Below, piece by piece: positions 1-13,000 of a stretch of DNA of 64,000 nt; within the stretch, counting starts at the first letter, position 1, and every line of letters begins with the position of its first letter. The notes beneath the pieces were generated by a model, which was not told the DNA's origin, made no database searches, and saw nothing but the letters and a program-made list of their open reading frames with translations. A program made the position numbers and the translations under genes. The stretch is from Saccoglossus kowalevskii (lineage: Eukaryota; Hemichordata; Enteropneusta; Harrimaniidae): positions 632,409 to 696,408 of the forward strand of contig NW_003129855.1 of NCBI RefSeq assembly GCF_000003605.2. Direction: 5' to 3'.

Positions 1-149
1 GCGGATCCAGCAAAATGTATTGGGGGAGGGGGGGGGGGCAAGCTTCGCTTAAGATATACGGAGCGAAAATCGCAGAGAAGCTATGCGTAATCCAGATAAT
101 ATGAATCGTCATGCGTTGGGGGGGGGGGCATGGCAGAAGAGTTCGATCT

Positions 150-596
150 AAATCGATAATCGGCCATTGTTGTACAATCAGTGATAATGGTGTCAATCTG
201 CACCCTTCCTAGACGGGGTCTGCCGGTAAATCAGACTAGACATGGGAGGGGGGGGGGTCCGCATACCAAGTCGCATTTTAGCTCACAACATTTTTAGTAT
301 TTTTTATGTCTAGGTGGACATTCATTGTTACATTGATTCCTGGTTATACCAAGTACGTAACCACTACCGGGTCACATACGCCATTACGTTCACGCATACA
401 AGTTTGTATTATTTCAATAAAAATATAAAATCTTTGAGACAGTGTGAAGTCGGCAGTTCATGCGTGATAACAGTTGCCAAAAACGAGATATCGTAAATAA
501 ATATTACCTAGCGGGGTGTCTGGGAGTACATTATCACTGTCATAAAATGAGGGGGGGGGGATAGGGTGTCTGGCGGACACCTCGAAACAATAGTAT
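150..596 (-). repeat. Dispersed repeat family L, copy 1 (inverted)
   Basis: Read on the minus strand this copy has the same module order as the plus-strand copies. It begins with a near-palindrome (GGTGTCCGCCAGACACC), then the TTATGACAGTGATAATGTAC module, a TTTACGATATCTCG module and a CTTCACACTGTCTCA module. It ends with a module containing GGTGCAGATTGACACC and TTGTACAACAATG. It forms the left arm of an inverted repeat with copy 2. Confidence 0.8.
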
Positions 597-1154
597 TCAT
601 TGTTGTCTATTCTGTAACCTTTTCACGACAAGACAAATAATGATATCATATCTGCTTCTGACGTTATTTCTTTCAAATTAATTCCCTTTACCATGTTTCT
701 CCCGATAATGTTGCTCGCCGTTTACACGGATTATTAATTGGTGAGCAAAAACCACTTATTCAAATTCTTTAATGGTAAACCTGTGTAGCGTAAAATACAT
801 CTTGTAGTACATGTTATTAGATTCATTTATCGTCTTCAGTATTACATCATTTATGTTACGCGACAAGCAGTGCGGGCCACGGATGCAAACATAGATCCTG
901 GTTTTCTCCGGGTTATATGGTAAGAACGACAGTTTTACCTCTGTGATGTAGCGAACAAACTGTTAGCGCGTTCAGTTGGTTCTAGCCGTCACAAGCCATG
1001 ACCCTAGTTCAGGCAAGTTTTAAACTATTGGTGTGTTTATATTTTTAATTCAAACAGTTGTTTTAAAATCATGAAACAAGATGATTCCATAAAACTACAC
1101 TCGAATCCCAGTTGTTGCTATAATGACTGGACTATGAACTATAGACAAACCTCT

Positions 1155-1720
1155 AGGTAATATTTATTTACGATATCTCGTTTTTGGCAACTGTTATCAC
1201 GCATGAACTGCCGACTTCACACTGTCTCAAAGATTTTATATTTTTATTGAAATAATACAAACTTGTATGAGTGAACGTAATGGCGTGTGTGACCCGGTAG
1301 TGGTTACGTACTTGGTATAACCAGGAATCAATGTAACAATAAGTGGATGACAACCAGGACATTACAAAATAATAATACTAGAATATCGGTGGACAAAATG
1401 TTGCGATATTGGTTGTTATCAATGCCCCCCCCCCTCAACACTTCCTCGTACATTGACTATGTCTAGTCCGTCTTGCCAGCAGACCCCGTCTAGGAAGGGT
1501 GCAGATTGACACCATTTTCACTGATTGTACAACAATGACCGCTAATCGATTTAGATCAAATTCCACTGTTTGTTAGACGTATCCACAATAGACGATATTA
1601 ACACATAATTTTACTATAATGTATCGAGGGCCACAGTCTGATAGCCTCATCAAGCACACCGACTTCACACTGTCTCACTAACTTTATGGTTACGACTACG
1701 TATTGTTACGTGATATTTCC
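1155..1720 (+). repeat. Dispersed repeat family L, copy 2
   Basis: This is a near-identical inverted counterpart of copy 1 over 1178-1345. It continues through a poly-C tract (about 1423-1434), the GGTGCAGATTGACACC module (from about 1497) and a downstream module containing GTCTGATAGCCTCATCA. It lacks the GGTGTC near-palindrome seen at the start of copies 1, 3 and 4. Confidence 0.8.
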
Positions 1721-2394
1721 ATGTTTTTTTTAAACAACTTTTTTGAATTAAAGTTATACAAATGATACAATTCACTTTCACACAATCTAATTTATCAACC
1801 ATGTTTATAAAACAGACGTTTGATAAAAATGAATACATTGATTATTTTGTGTTTTTATGAGCCATGTAAGTTATGAACACACAGTCTACACTCGTCAAAC
1901 ATATTTATAATTCAAAACTTGTACTAATATATCATCACCGATGTCACGACATACTTAATTATTCTTAAAATGGGCGCAATCGTACATATGTATCGACGTT
2001 TGTTGGTCAAAGTTATGTTCAATTTCATTACAATATGCAGCAAACCGACTCCAAATCGCACGTTGCTGTCATGAATTTGTTTTTGCGTATCTGTTAACCG
2101 ACTTAATTAGTTGATTATTAGCTGAATTGCTGTGTTATGTCTGTCATCGTGTAGGCCTATTTGAAGTTTTGGACGGAACTTGACTCAGTGGTTTGGAACT
2201 AATTACAAGATACCGTCGCTATTCTGACATCCGTAGTTATTAATGTAGTGAACGATTAATCAAAAGATATGACGTATTCAGTACTTAGTGTGATTGGCTT
2301 TATGATTGAAGGTTACGCCCTAGAGTCTTTTTACTGCATTGTAATTGGTCAGAGTTTTGAAAATGAATAAAGAGAGTTTTGAGTTGGTCTTGGC

Positions 2395-2700
2395 GAATAC
2401 TCCACGACAGACGCAGTCCGAGAGAGTCCAGGGGCGAGCCTTGAGGCAGTCCAGTCTTGGGCGAGTCTTGGGGACTTTTCCCCAGGGCGCTGTGTCTTAT
2501 AGAGTGCTCCAAAAGATCGACTAAGACGAGAGCTGAAACGTATTTCGTTGTGTGCGTCTTATTTGACTGTAAAGTATAAGTGACTTTCCCGATCCCGTAC
2601 CTCAAGGGGACGAGATATAGAGACGAGACGAGTTTCCCCCCTGGCAAGTGTGGAGACCCCGAGAGAGAAGAGATTTACCCTTGATATTGCACCGACACTA
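2395..2700 (+). other. GC-richer segment of unknown nature
   Basis: This is a locally GC-rich stretch with GAGTCC/GAGTCT-type direct repeats (for example around 2420-2475), markedly different from its AT-rich surroundings. It could be a solo LTR or another retroelement piece, but no second copy, primer-binding site or coding remnant is visible in the window. No assignment is made. Confidence 0.3.
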
Positions 2701-3027
2701 TGGACCATGCGTCAAAGTCTACATCGCCCTGCAATAGTTCTGGTATTGAGAAACGTTGATGGTACGTTTTTTCGTGCGATCTTCGGAAACTTTTACAATA
2801 AGTCTATACTGCGATGTACTTTTGCTGTGTGTAAGTATGGTTGGATAAGTGGGGAGCAATCTTTTTGCTCGCCTACTAAGAACCCTTTTAAGCGGTGTTC
2901 ATTTTTTCCCCTAGAAGCAGAATAAAAACTGGTCATTCGAAAGGAAGGAATACATAGCTACAGAATCAGCCATAATATAAAAAAATGTCTTATCGTGAGC
3001 AGATTACATGACCATAACTATTAATGT

Positions 3028-3720
3028 TCCGAGGTGTCCCACAGACACCGTACCTTTAATTCTCCGCCATTTTATGACAGTGACAATGTACTTCTAGACA
3101 AACTTGTACGTAATATGTATTTGCGACATTTTGGTTTTGACACCTGTTATCACCCAATATACTGTCTCACAGATTACATAATTGTATTTGTTGAAAATAA
3201 TTAAAAACACTTCTATGCATTGTAATATGCGTAAACACAATGACTATGGTCAGAGTGTGGTTATGATCTTGGCATAATCAGGTATCAATGTTATAATTTA
3301 TAAACCTGGGAATAATACAAATGTCGGTAACGTCTGGATCCGGCATTGTGATTTTCACAACACACACCCTCCCACATGCCGACGGTTCAATATTGGGAAC
3401 GGACATATGGTGAGTGCCAAGTCCGCTGGAAGAATATGTCTACTCCGATTTTCCAGCAGACCTGTCTAGAACGGGTACAGATTGACACCATTATCACTGA
3501 TTGTACAACAATGATCGATAATCGATTCAGATCAAATTCTACTGTCTTTTCGACGGGTCCACAATAGACGATATTGACACATAATTGTACTATAATGTAT
3601 CGAGGGCCGCAGTCTGATAGCCTCATCAAGCACACTGACTTCACACTGTCTCACTAACTTTATGGTTACGACTACTTATTGTTCTTTTGGTATGTTCTTG
3701 TTTTTAAAACAACTTTTTGA
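3028..3720 (+). repeat. Dispersed repeat family L, copy 3
   Basis: This copy starts with GTTCCGAGGTGTCCCACAGA, followed by the TTATGACAGTGACAATGTAC module and a diverged middle. The GATTGACACCATTATCACTG module starts at about 3480 and the CGAGGGCCGCAGTCTGATAG module at about 3601. It ends with CTTCACACTGTCTCACTAAC at about 3639. It is the most complete single copy in the window. Confidence 0.8.
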
Positions 3721-4895
3721 ATTAAAGTGTAACACAATTCAATTTAACACAATTGAATTTATCAAACATATTTATAAAACAATCGTTTCATAAATAAACA
3801 TGGTGATATTTTAATTAATTTTAATTAAAGTTACAAACCCAAGTTTTGTTCATCGCTTCATTCTCTTCAAGAACAAGCTAAAACATAAATTAAAAAAACA
3901 AATGTTTTATTTTTGCTAAACAAATGTAGATATTCTGATCTCAAATTTTATTTTGAGGTTACAAGGGGTTCTTATTTATTGGACAAACACGTGACTGGGA
4001 GCCTCCGTACTTAATTTCACAGCACCCCGTAAATTCATATTCATACTCTGTAGCCGATTTGTTTTCGCCAATCCACGTTCTCAACATTCTCGTGGTATAT
4101 ACATTGTCATTGAATGGTACCTTATATATTTGCAAAATGTGAATGTATCTTTAGCGTAAATCGCGTGAATACACACACAGGCATCCATATACCCAGTCGT
4201 GACACTATTACTATTAAATGCAATACACAAGTGTGCGAAACGCATACACGATTTTTTTTATATTTTTCGCAAAGATAGTGGGTACGAATACGACTGAATG
4301 TAGATACTAGTAATATACACTATCCCGTGTAGGTAGGTTTCCGTCACTGTCTAGTCGGATTTCGCAACGTGCGAAATGAACTTCATTTGAGAAATGCCGA
4401 CCAACCTGGAAGACATTGTAAATTGAGGGTTTGTGTAATCTATTTCTGATTGGAAAACAATGCTCGATAATGTGTATATGACAAAGACGATAGACCAACT
4501 TTGGGTGTAAGACGCATTTCAAAAATCGAAATGGTGTCTGAAATACGAGATCAAACACACCGATTTGACGTTGATAAAGAATACCCGACTAAGTTCTAAA
4601 CTACCGAATTCACTTTCTCGCGATCTAATTTTCAAACATATTTGAAAAAATACATGAATAAACTCGATAAACACGGTATAAATAATAGAGAACGAGACAG
4701 GTCTCCGTTCTATCATACATCATAGCCGAGCCCGCCGGTGCCGAGAACTTACTTTTACTTTCAAAATAAATAATGTCTGAACTAGAAGAACAATAATTTA
4801 AGGCACAGAATTATAACAGAAAAAACAGGGAATAACGTCAGAAGCGGCCATACTATATTAAAATATGTATCTCCGATAACAATAGGCGACAATGA

Positions 4896-5450
4896 TTATT
4901 ATTGTTCCGAGGTGTCCGTCAGACACCCTATCTTTACTTCTCCCCCATTTTATGACAGTGATAATGTACTCCTAAACAAACTTGTACGTAATATTTATTT
5001 GCGACATCTTGTTTTGTCAGGACTGTTATCACGCAATAAGTTGTTGACTTCACACTGTCTCACGGAATGTTCAAAATAATACAAACGTATGTACACGTAT
5101 GTATGTAATGAGTGTGAACACAATGAATATGGTCAGGAAGTGGTTACGATTTTTAGCATATTCGGGAATCAATGTAATATATAATATATTGTATATACAT
5201 CAACCTGAACTTAACAATACAATACAATAAAACAGGTCGACTACGTGGGGATAGACCACGGTGCCCCCTCAGACACACGTACGGGCAAACTGTCGGCACT
5301 GGGATCCAACAGGTGGTTGATATACCAGTATATGCACCCACCCCCGAAAAGAAAATGAGTCATGTTTACCAGCAAACCCTGTCTGGAAGGGTGCAGATTG
5401 ACACCATTAACGCTGATTGTATTTATTATAAATATAGCTACGTATTATTT
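4896..5450 (+). repeat. Dispersed repeat family L, copy 4
   Basis: This copy begins with GTTCCGAGGTGTCCGTCAGA and carries the TTATGACAGTGATAATGTAC and CTTCACACTGTCTCA modules. Its GGTGCAGATTGACACC module starts at about 5390 and is truncated directly into copy 5, so the two form a head-to-tail pair. Confidence 0.75.
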
Positions 5451-5980
5451 ATTTATGACATTTCGGTTTTGACAACTGATATGACACTACGGACTGCTCG
5501 CTTCACACCGTCTCAAAAATCGTATTTTTTTTATTGAAATAGTACAAACGTGTATGCATATAAGCGTGTGTGATTCAGATTGTGATACCCTTAGTCTTGA
5601 CTCAATCGGGAATCAATGCAACAATGTATGCATGTCAACCTGGTTTAACAATACTACATATATCGGCGATTCGAAATGATGATTGTCATCTATGCCCCCC
5701 CCCCCCCCCAACAGCACAATGGATATTTCTAGTCTGATTTACCTGCAGACCCTAGACGTCTAGGAAGGGTGTAAATTGACACCATTATCACTGATTGTAC
5801 AACAATGTACGATCATAATCGAATCCTATTGTCTGTTAGAGGGTCCGCAATAGACGACATTGACACGTTATTTTACCATAACGTATTGAGAAACACAGTC
5901 TGATAGCCTCATCAAACACACCAACTTCACACTGTCTCACTAACTTTATCGTTACGACTTTGTTTTATTATTTGTTATGC
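5447..5980 (+). repeat. Dispersed repeat family L, copy 5
   Basis: This copy enters the family at the GACATTTCGGTTTTGACAAC module. It passes a poly-C tract (about 5695-5709) and the GATTGTACAACAATG module (about 5789), and ends with GTCTGATAGCCTCATCA and CTTCACACTGTCTCACTAAC. It is diverged from copies 2 and 3. Confidence 0.75.
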
Positions 5981-6839
5981 CTTTTTCAAACAACCCTTTA
6001 AAATAAAATCATAAACACTCAAATAACATTTTCACAACCCAACAATTTATCAAACATGTTGATAAAACTGACATTTGAAAAATAAACACGATGGAAAAAG
6101 CAGGTCCCGATTATAGTAGCCTGATATCAACCGAGCATGCTAAAACTAAATCGATGATGAAGTGAAAAATACCATTTATAGTTCATGTTTATAGTTCAAA
6201 TTTGCGGTTATAGCTCGGTATAGGACAACCACTGATCCAACAAAAATAAAAACGTAAAGAATATATGATCTACTCGTAGAAAATAGGCCGAGGTTTACAA
6301 CTTTTACCCATATTTATGTGCATCTTGAAGTAGACAATATATTCGACCGACTGTGTCCCTGACAAAAATAATTATGAACCAATAGCAAACAGTTGTAAAA
6401 CGTTACAATCCCCGCCGAAATGATTTATTGGCAGTGTGCAAAATAGGTGTACATATAAAAAAAACAACTAAAAATTACTTCGATCAAAGACGAGATGAAC
6501 ATGAGTAACTTTTTGCGGTATTGGCAATTTTATTCTACTATTACTAGGCGGCGAAGTCACTGAGAAGAAATTGTTTGTGTCTTTATACACAGTTTATTTT
6601 GCTAGGCATTCAGCACTCAAATAACTGTTTATTGAAACTGCTAGTGTACACAGGCTACCGTTGCTTTTACGGTTCACTGTCATGGGACGTCCAGTGTCCG
6701 TTACTCGGGGAGCGGCACCAGGTGCTGGTTCCCAGCTAAAACTATCCCGTCAGACCTTGACACCACTCTTAAAATAAACAATGTCGGCAAAAGTTGTAAC
6801 TACCGGTTCATAATCCACACAGTAATCCCTATATGTCGT

Positions 6840-6845
6840 TTTATT
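6840..6845 (-). terminator. Candidate FLCN polyadenylation signal
   Basis: AATAAA on the minus strand about 45 bases past the FLCN stop. A second AATAAA at 6627-6632 is an alternative. Transcript evidence would be needed to choose. Confidence 0.35.
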
Positions 6846-6887
6846 GTGATAGTAAAAAAATATTGTTCCGGCGTCCAAACGACAGTT

Positions 6888-7080
6888 CTAATTTGGCGGG
6901 CTACTCGGTCCCAACGATGACGTCAGCAAATGAGAACGGTGTTGACGACACAAGCCAGTCATCCAGAATTTCAACATCTGTTCGTCCTCTTCTTTGGCTT
7001 CCAGTACCTTCAAGAGGCGGTCGGTGTCATCTTTGCTTGCCGTGCCAGCCTTGCTGAACTTAAATAACACCTTTACTTTG
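6888..7080 (-). CDS. FLCN: FLCN coding exon 8 (last)
   Basis: Residues 520-583 and stop TAG at 6888-6890, acceptor TTCACAG|CAAAGT. It starts within [11 protein letters not shown] and contains [20 protein letters not shown], matching the folliculin C terminus. It lies 8 kb from exon 7. Confidence 0.95.
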
Positions 7081-10000
7081 CTGTGAAAAGAGAAAAAAAA
7101 AACGAATTGGTCAAATAAAAATCCGCAACCCGATTACCCCCCCCTAATCTACACATTTTATCAAGAGTTTAATTTAATAATTCTACTATAACGTGTTTTA
7201 TACGATTCCACGCCTATACAATGCCGATCAGCGTCAAATAAGTGCGCAATCATTTAACTACAATCATATGTACACAGCGGTAAAGATGTAAAATGAGTAG
7301 TGCCATATTTTGTTCTCACTGAACGATAATAGATGTTGTACTCTTGTATTGTAGCATACAATACATTTACAGCAAACGTCATATTCACAACGTCTGATCA
7401 ATTCTATGGCTACAACCTGCCGTATTTTTATGTTGGTGGGAAAAAAAACGATATACATGGCAAATGTAGTTAACATTCAAATCGTGTTTTTGTCGTACGC
7501 TAAGAATAACCTCTGCTATGCATGACTCGCAGTTGAAAAACTAAATGGTTTGTTGATATTTTATACCTAGTACACACTTATATGCGCAATTTATGCGAAT
7601 GGCTGCGTTCGGTCTTGGTACAGTCATAAGTACTGTAAAACTATTTACACGCAACCTGGAGTATTTGAATAAGGGTCGACAAAATGTTGAGATCAAATAT
7701 GGCGGCTGTCAGTAAGGCCCCCCCCCCGACGTTGGGATCTAACAAGGTGCAACCCAACCGCCGCACGGTTGAAATCGAACACAGTGGCTGCCCACTCGCT
7801 ACAACGATTATGTCTAGCACGATTTGCCAGCAGACCCCGTCTAGGAAAGGTGCAGATTGACACAATTATCACCGATTGTTGTACACAGACCGATTATCGA
7901 TTTAGGTCAATGGCCGTGCTGACAACCATTTCACAAGAACGCATTGAGAACTAGTCTTATAACGCACCAAACACACCGACTATTTAATCACTGCAACTTC
8001 GTATTGTTACGTACTACTTTCAATTTAATTAAAAAAAACCTTAGTAATCATCAAAGTTACAGAATACGAACGCTTCCATGAACCATGGGCAGAGGTGCCA
8101 TCGAGCCGCGGCCCTCAAAAGTGTGCGTGACCGCATTTAGTAGCCAAGCTACAATATATACACCCTTATTCATATCAAAGTAATATAATTGATATGTAAT
8201 GAATATCTCAGGCATAAACTGGTTCTACTTAAATATCAATGTAAAACGCCTGTCGTGTACTAAATTAAATAAGGAGCAGATATTATTTTTTTGAAAACAC
8301 AATACCAATCTAAAGCGAGCACGGGGTTAATTTTTACACACGTCTATACATTATCGACTTGCTTTTTTTTCTGTAATTTCCGATGCAGTATATCATTATA
8401 TCATGCAGTGATCTAACAAACAACCAGACTTTACTCTCCCCTTGACATCGAAACTATTTGTTTACTTAAAGTGTAATATCGACGAATTGGTTTTCGAAGA
8501 AACTTCGCACACCTACGCCATTATCAGCGATTGAATACCAATTAGGCGAACATTTCATCTCCAGGTACCGTCTACCAAATGACACAAAACAAAATGGTGT
8601 TCTGGGTAATTGGTATGCACTACACCTGTTGCATGTCACCGATCTGTCACGAAGTTTATCAATGCAGATTCGAAATGGCTTATCTGATTGTGAAATATGG
8701 AATCTATAACGAAAAATAGTACGTAAATCTCCCTGAAAACGATTGAAACATTGAAATATCAGCCAAGGAGACGAAGCAACTTTTTTTCTATCGGTTTCTA
8801 TTATATTTGACGTATTGGACCCACTTAACCCCCGTGACTCCCCGATGAACGTCCACCACTTTGGAATACATTACGTTGTTTAGTTTCACACGCAGTTTGT
8901 TGTACCCGGACCCCATGAATCGGCCAACGTGACTTGACATAATATTCACTGCATTCCGTGGTAACTAGTCTCGCAACTACCAGTGAGAGAACCAGGGAGT
9001 AGCGTTTGAAACACGCCGACGGGGCATAGGCCAGGCGAGGAGTCAATCCCCACGGCGTGCTTATAACAATACAACATGGTAATCGACCTGTCGGAGTTGT
9101 ATTGCAGTACCAATGATTCATATACACAAATACACGCTTCAGTGGATGACAATGACTCTCTATAATTTCATGTCACGGAATTCTATTAGAACGTGGTATT
9201 TTCATCTTGGTGAAAAACACTTTTTTTTATAATTACAAATCGCGAAAGGCATTTCGTTAAATTTACATTGGTTAGGACCAAGTGCCTATGTGAATTTCAT
9301 CGTTAGAACTTAACTCAGGCCGAATATGGCGGGTTCTTGGGAAGTGTCAAATGCGAACTCAGTCGTTCCGACTTCGCATTTGGACACGCATGGTGAGTCC
9401 TATCAATGCCGAATGTGGATTCTGGAAAGCCGATTGAAAACCTTCAAGTGTTGGTAAATTGGTTAAAGATATTTGACAGATTCTTGTTACTGTAAAAACA
9501 AAGCGTTAACATAAACAAGATAAAATGTCGATTATTTCAAGGCTGGTTTACTCTAGTGACCTGCAGGCAAGTTCACGTGCAAGTAACGTCAATATCAACA
9601 AAATTGTACCCAGTACGCACTGGCCAATAATTAATCTAGTTTTCCCTAGACTCGGTTGTGCAGATACTTTTTTTATTGGGTTTGTCTCTCAGCAGAATTT
9701 GAGTTCTCAAATATTTCTTCAGTCCCACTAGTATTTCTAATGGTCCGTCTTAAGATAGTCCATGCCTTTTCAAACGCATTGTTGTTTTGCTTTAAACACG
9801 ACATTTACGCTATATATTCCAGGTATTTCCCCCACAAGACTTTCGGCCAATGAAACAAAAGGACCAAAATACATTTTTTAAAACAATTTCTTGGTGTTTA
9901 AGTTATATTTTTGTTTTCTGTACTTGAGTTGGTTTGTTTATTTGCAGTAGGGTGTGAGCTTTAAATTCAGCACTGAAAAAAAAAAGTTTCAAAATTACTA

Positions 10001-13000
10001 TTATTAAAATTACCGGTATGTTTTTATTTTGACTTTCATGGAAAAAAAAATCATGGAAAAAATTCTTGCCGGGATCAATAATAACAGAACAAAAATTAAT
10101 GCATGCCGTAACCTAAGTGAAAACTAAGTGAAATAAAAACATTATCTAAAGCTTTTCTGCCATCACCTCCAAATCTTTATTGGTTCACCCCTAATTCTGA
10201 TGGAAAACAAACTCTCAAAAAAAGGTGTCACATGTACTTTTTGCGATGACTAGAAACATGAACATTTTTTTATGGACTTATGGTCAAAATAACAAAATTA
10301 CTTGTGAATAACAATATTTTATCATCAGATTTTTTTAGCTCAATAATCAGGACTCCAAAAATGCAACCTTGAATATTAAACTTGAATAGTTTCGATATCA
10401 AGTTTTAAATATCAACCGGTAAACAGTACGACCCCAAGATTGGAGCCCAATCAATGAAATGATATGCAGTGCATGACCACTACTGTGGATGCCGAGTTAG
10501 TCAGCTGTTTCAAACCTGGTTGATTTTCAGTAAAATTACACTAAAATATCTGCAGCTAGGGTAGTCTAGTTCTATCTCAACAAAAGAAGTGGAAATACAA
10601 TCATGTGGCCCGTTTCAAAAAAGTAAATAGAGCCATGTGACCTTGCGCAGGGATACCCTCCATAATAGTGAAACGAAATTCAAGACTGTACTAGTACACC
10701 CCACTACACAAGAGGGTAAGGTATTGGGTCAAACAGTTGTACTGACCCGCATCTACTCTTGTGAGTAACTCACAAACATGTGTACAACTAAATGTACAGA
10801 CCAGTAGCAGCTTGGCGTCTTCTTTGATCTTTCGTCTCGTTTGTTTACATGCTTACTGTGACTGTCGTGTAATTGCTATCTGTCATGTTGACTACATACT
10901 ACCTTTTCCCCTCCCCCTCAATACCAAGACAAAACAGGGGGGGCATTAACTAGAGTGGGGTACATCATATTATGCTATTTTAGATTTAAATGGAGGTTAT
11001 AAACAGTATGTAGAAAAAGAGTGTGCTAATCCACCCACCCCCCGACCCCCGACCCCGAGAGATCTTATATCTTGGACTAAACCCAGATATCTTCATTACA
11101 ATATATTTGCATGCGAAATAGGCTAAGTTGTTTTATATCAAATTGCATGGACATTTTCAATTCTCCCAACGACTTAGGTTGTAATACTATCACATTGGGG
11201 TACTGAAGAACCGTGGGTTTCAGAAATCACCCAATGGTATTACAGTTATTAGAAGTTTATCGTATGTTGTAGTGAACAACAGGCATAATCGTAAACATGT
11301 ATTTACTTACAGTGTAGCATACACTATAGATCAAGTACTGTGAACCATTCCTTTTCCATATTTTGATCTTTTAAGAAAATTTACAGGGTTTTAAGGTTAC
11401 ACATTTACCAGCAAAGAATTCTAAGGTTATTTTACATGTTAGTATAAATTTAATTTAACTTAGCTGTGAAGATATCATAATTAAAACCAAATTAATAATT
11501 AATGTGTTTAAAAGCATTCAAATTCAAAAATTCATTTAAGATTAAACATGTGCATAAATGGACATTGCACAAATCAGCTACAGTTAATAGTGTATTTCAG
11601 ATTCTCTAACGTCTCTCTCAGGAAGATATCATTCATGGGATTTTAGATTAAAAAAACAGCAAAAGTGATAGACTTCATGCATGTCCATGGCAACAATCTT
11701 TAGTTTACATCCTGTAAACATTTCAGATCTTCTCGACATTTGCCAAAATTTCAAGATTATTCAGATAACACCAGAGGAATTCAATGGTGCATATCTCTGT
11801 GTGTAGGGTATAAAGTCGTACATATATATTTCAATTAACATGTGATGGTTGTCATGAGCATGTGCTGTTGAAATGAGTCCCATACTATGCATAGAAATAT
11901 ATATGCAAGTGTATCAAATGTTTCCTATGTGTTCCAAACAACAACGACAAGACTTGTACAATTAGCATACATGTAGTTATTTTGTAATATACACGACTGA
12001 TTTGACGTAAGTTTGATATTCACAATTCTGATTATCCAGTTTTAACAAGTATTTAAACAGCTGTTAATTTCTCTACAAGATATTTCCTGTTTGCCGGATG
12101 TATGTTGTACATATCAGTTCTGACTAACGTCGTAAGATGACCCAGTAAAATATCTTCCATTTTTAACACTCGAGGGGGATAATACAGGTGTTATATAACA
12201 CTGTCGTAGCTTGGCATCTGAAAGTACCAAACTATTGGTTACAAACTCTGTCATTAGCAGTGGTTTATTTTACAGATCTTGGCACATGTCAAATGTTGGG
12301 ACCATATTGGCACATAACGAAACATGTGTGTGAATGGTTGGGAACAGTCTTGACACATGCCGAAAAAAAACTTGATTTTGGTCTGAATAGAGAGTCAGAA
12401 CCAAACCATGGCATTTGCCGAGATTGGCTACCTGTATGCTCAAAGTGACCCAAAACCATGCACTCAACATTGATTTTAGGTTTAATATATACTAGAGGGA
12501 AGTGCAACTTGATATTGTTGGATACTGTAGTAATGAATGCAGAACGTTGTCAGGGACCTATATTTATCTGCTGCTGCAACTGGTTTCTTTTTGCAATGCT
12601 GCATCAATGTGAAAAATAACCATTCTACAAATCGGTCTTTGCCACTTATGTGCATTGACTCATAATAAATATAACAGCAAATAGCATTAGACATGCAAAA
12701 CGTGCGTATTGTGTGCGTAAATGTGTTAAATGTGCTGTGTTCGAGTAAAAAGCAAATCAACGAATGCAATTTCAGCAGGAGACGAGTGGGTCCTAATGTG
12801 GACCCTACTAGCATGAAGACAACTGCGTTAATTCCTCTGCGAAGGACTGAAGGATTAAAAATTTCGTCACATGAACGTTGTCTGGATAGGGTGATAACAT
12901 TTCAACTATGTGGTCTGCGAACATGACGTAGACTGATATATACAGCATGCTGTTAATTTGAATATGTTAATTACTGAACAACAGACGTTCTCAAACCACA

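Larger units (their letters stand above)
1..6800. other. Intergenic repeat-rich region, no gene recognised
   Basis: No exon of a recognisable protein was found in this stretch on either strand. It is dominated by copies of one dispersed repeat family (listed separately) with long G/C homopolymer runs, separated by AT-rich sequence. A GC-richer segment at about 2395-2700 has no counterpart elsewhere in the window. The only larger open frames are short, lie on repeat copies and have no protein-like conservation beyond the repeat itself. Confidence 0.7.

Noticed and set aside
314-1362. Nearly identical 60- and 64-residue open frames at 314-496 and 1168-1362
   Set aside because: They lie on the two arms of an inverted non-coding repeat; the similarity is that of DNA copies. 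The frame is not kept in the diverged copies at 3.1 and 5.0 kb.
2300-2925. Open frames of 115 (minus) and 91 (plus) residues
   Set aside because: They sit on the GC-richer segment of unknown origin. Neither product looks like a known protein and both strands are equally open.
10693-10966. Possible element bounded by GTACACCCCACT and AGTGGGGTAC
   Set aside because: The ends match only with a two-base gap, no target duplication is visible and no second copy was seen.
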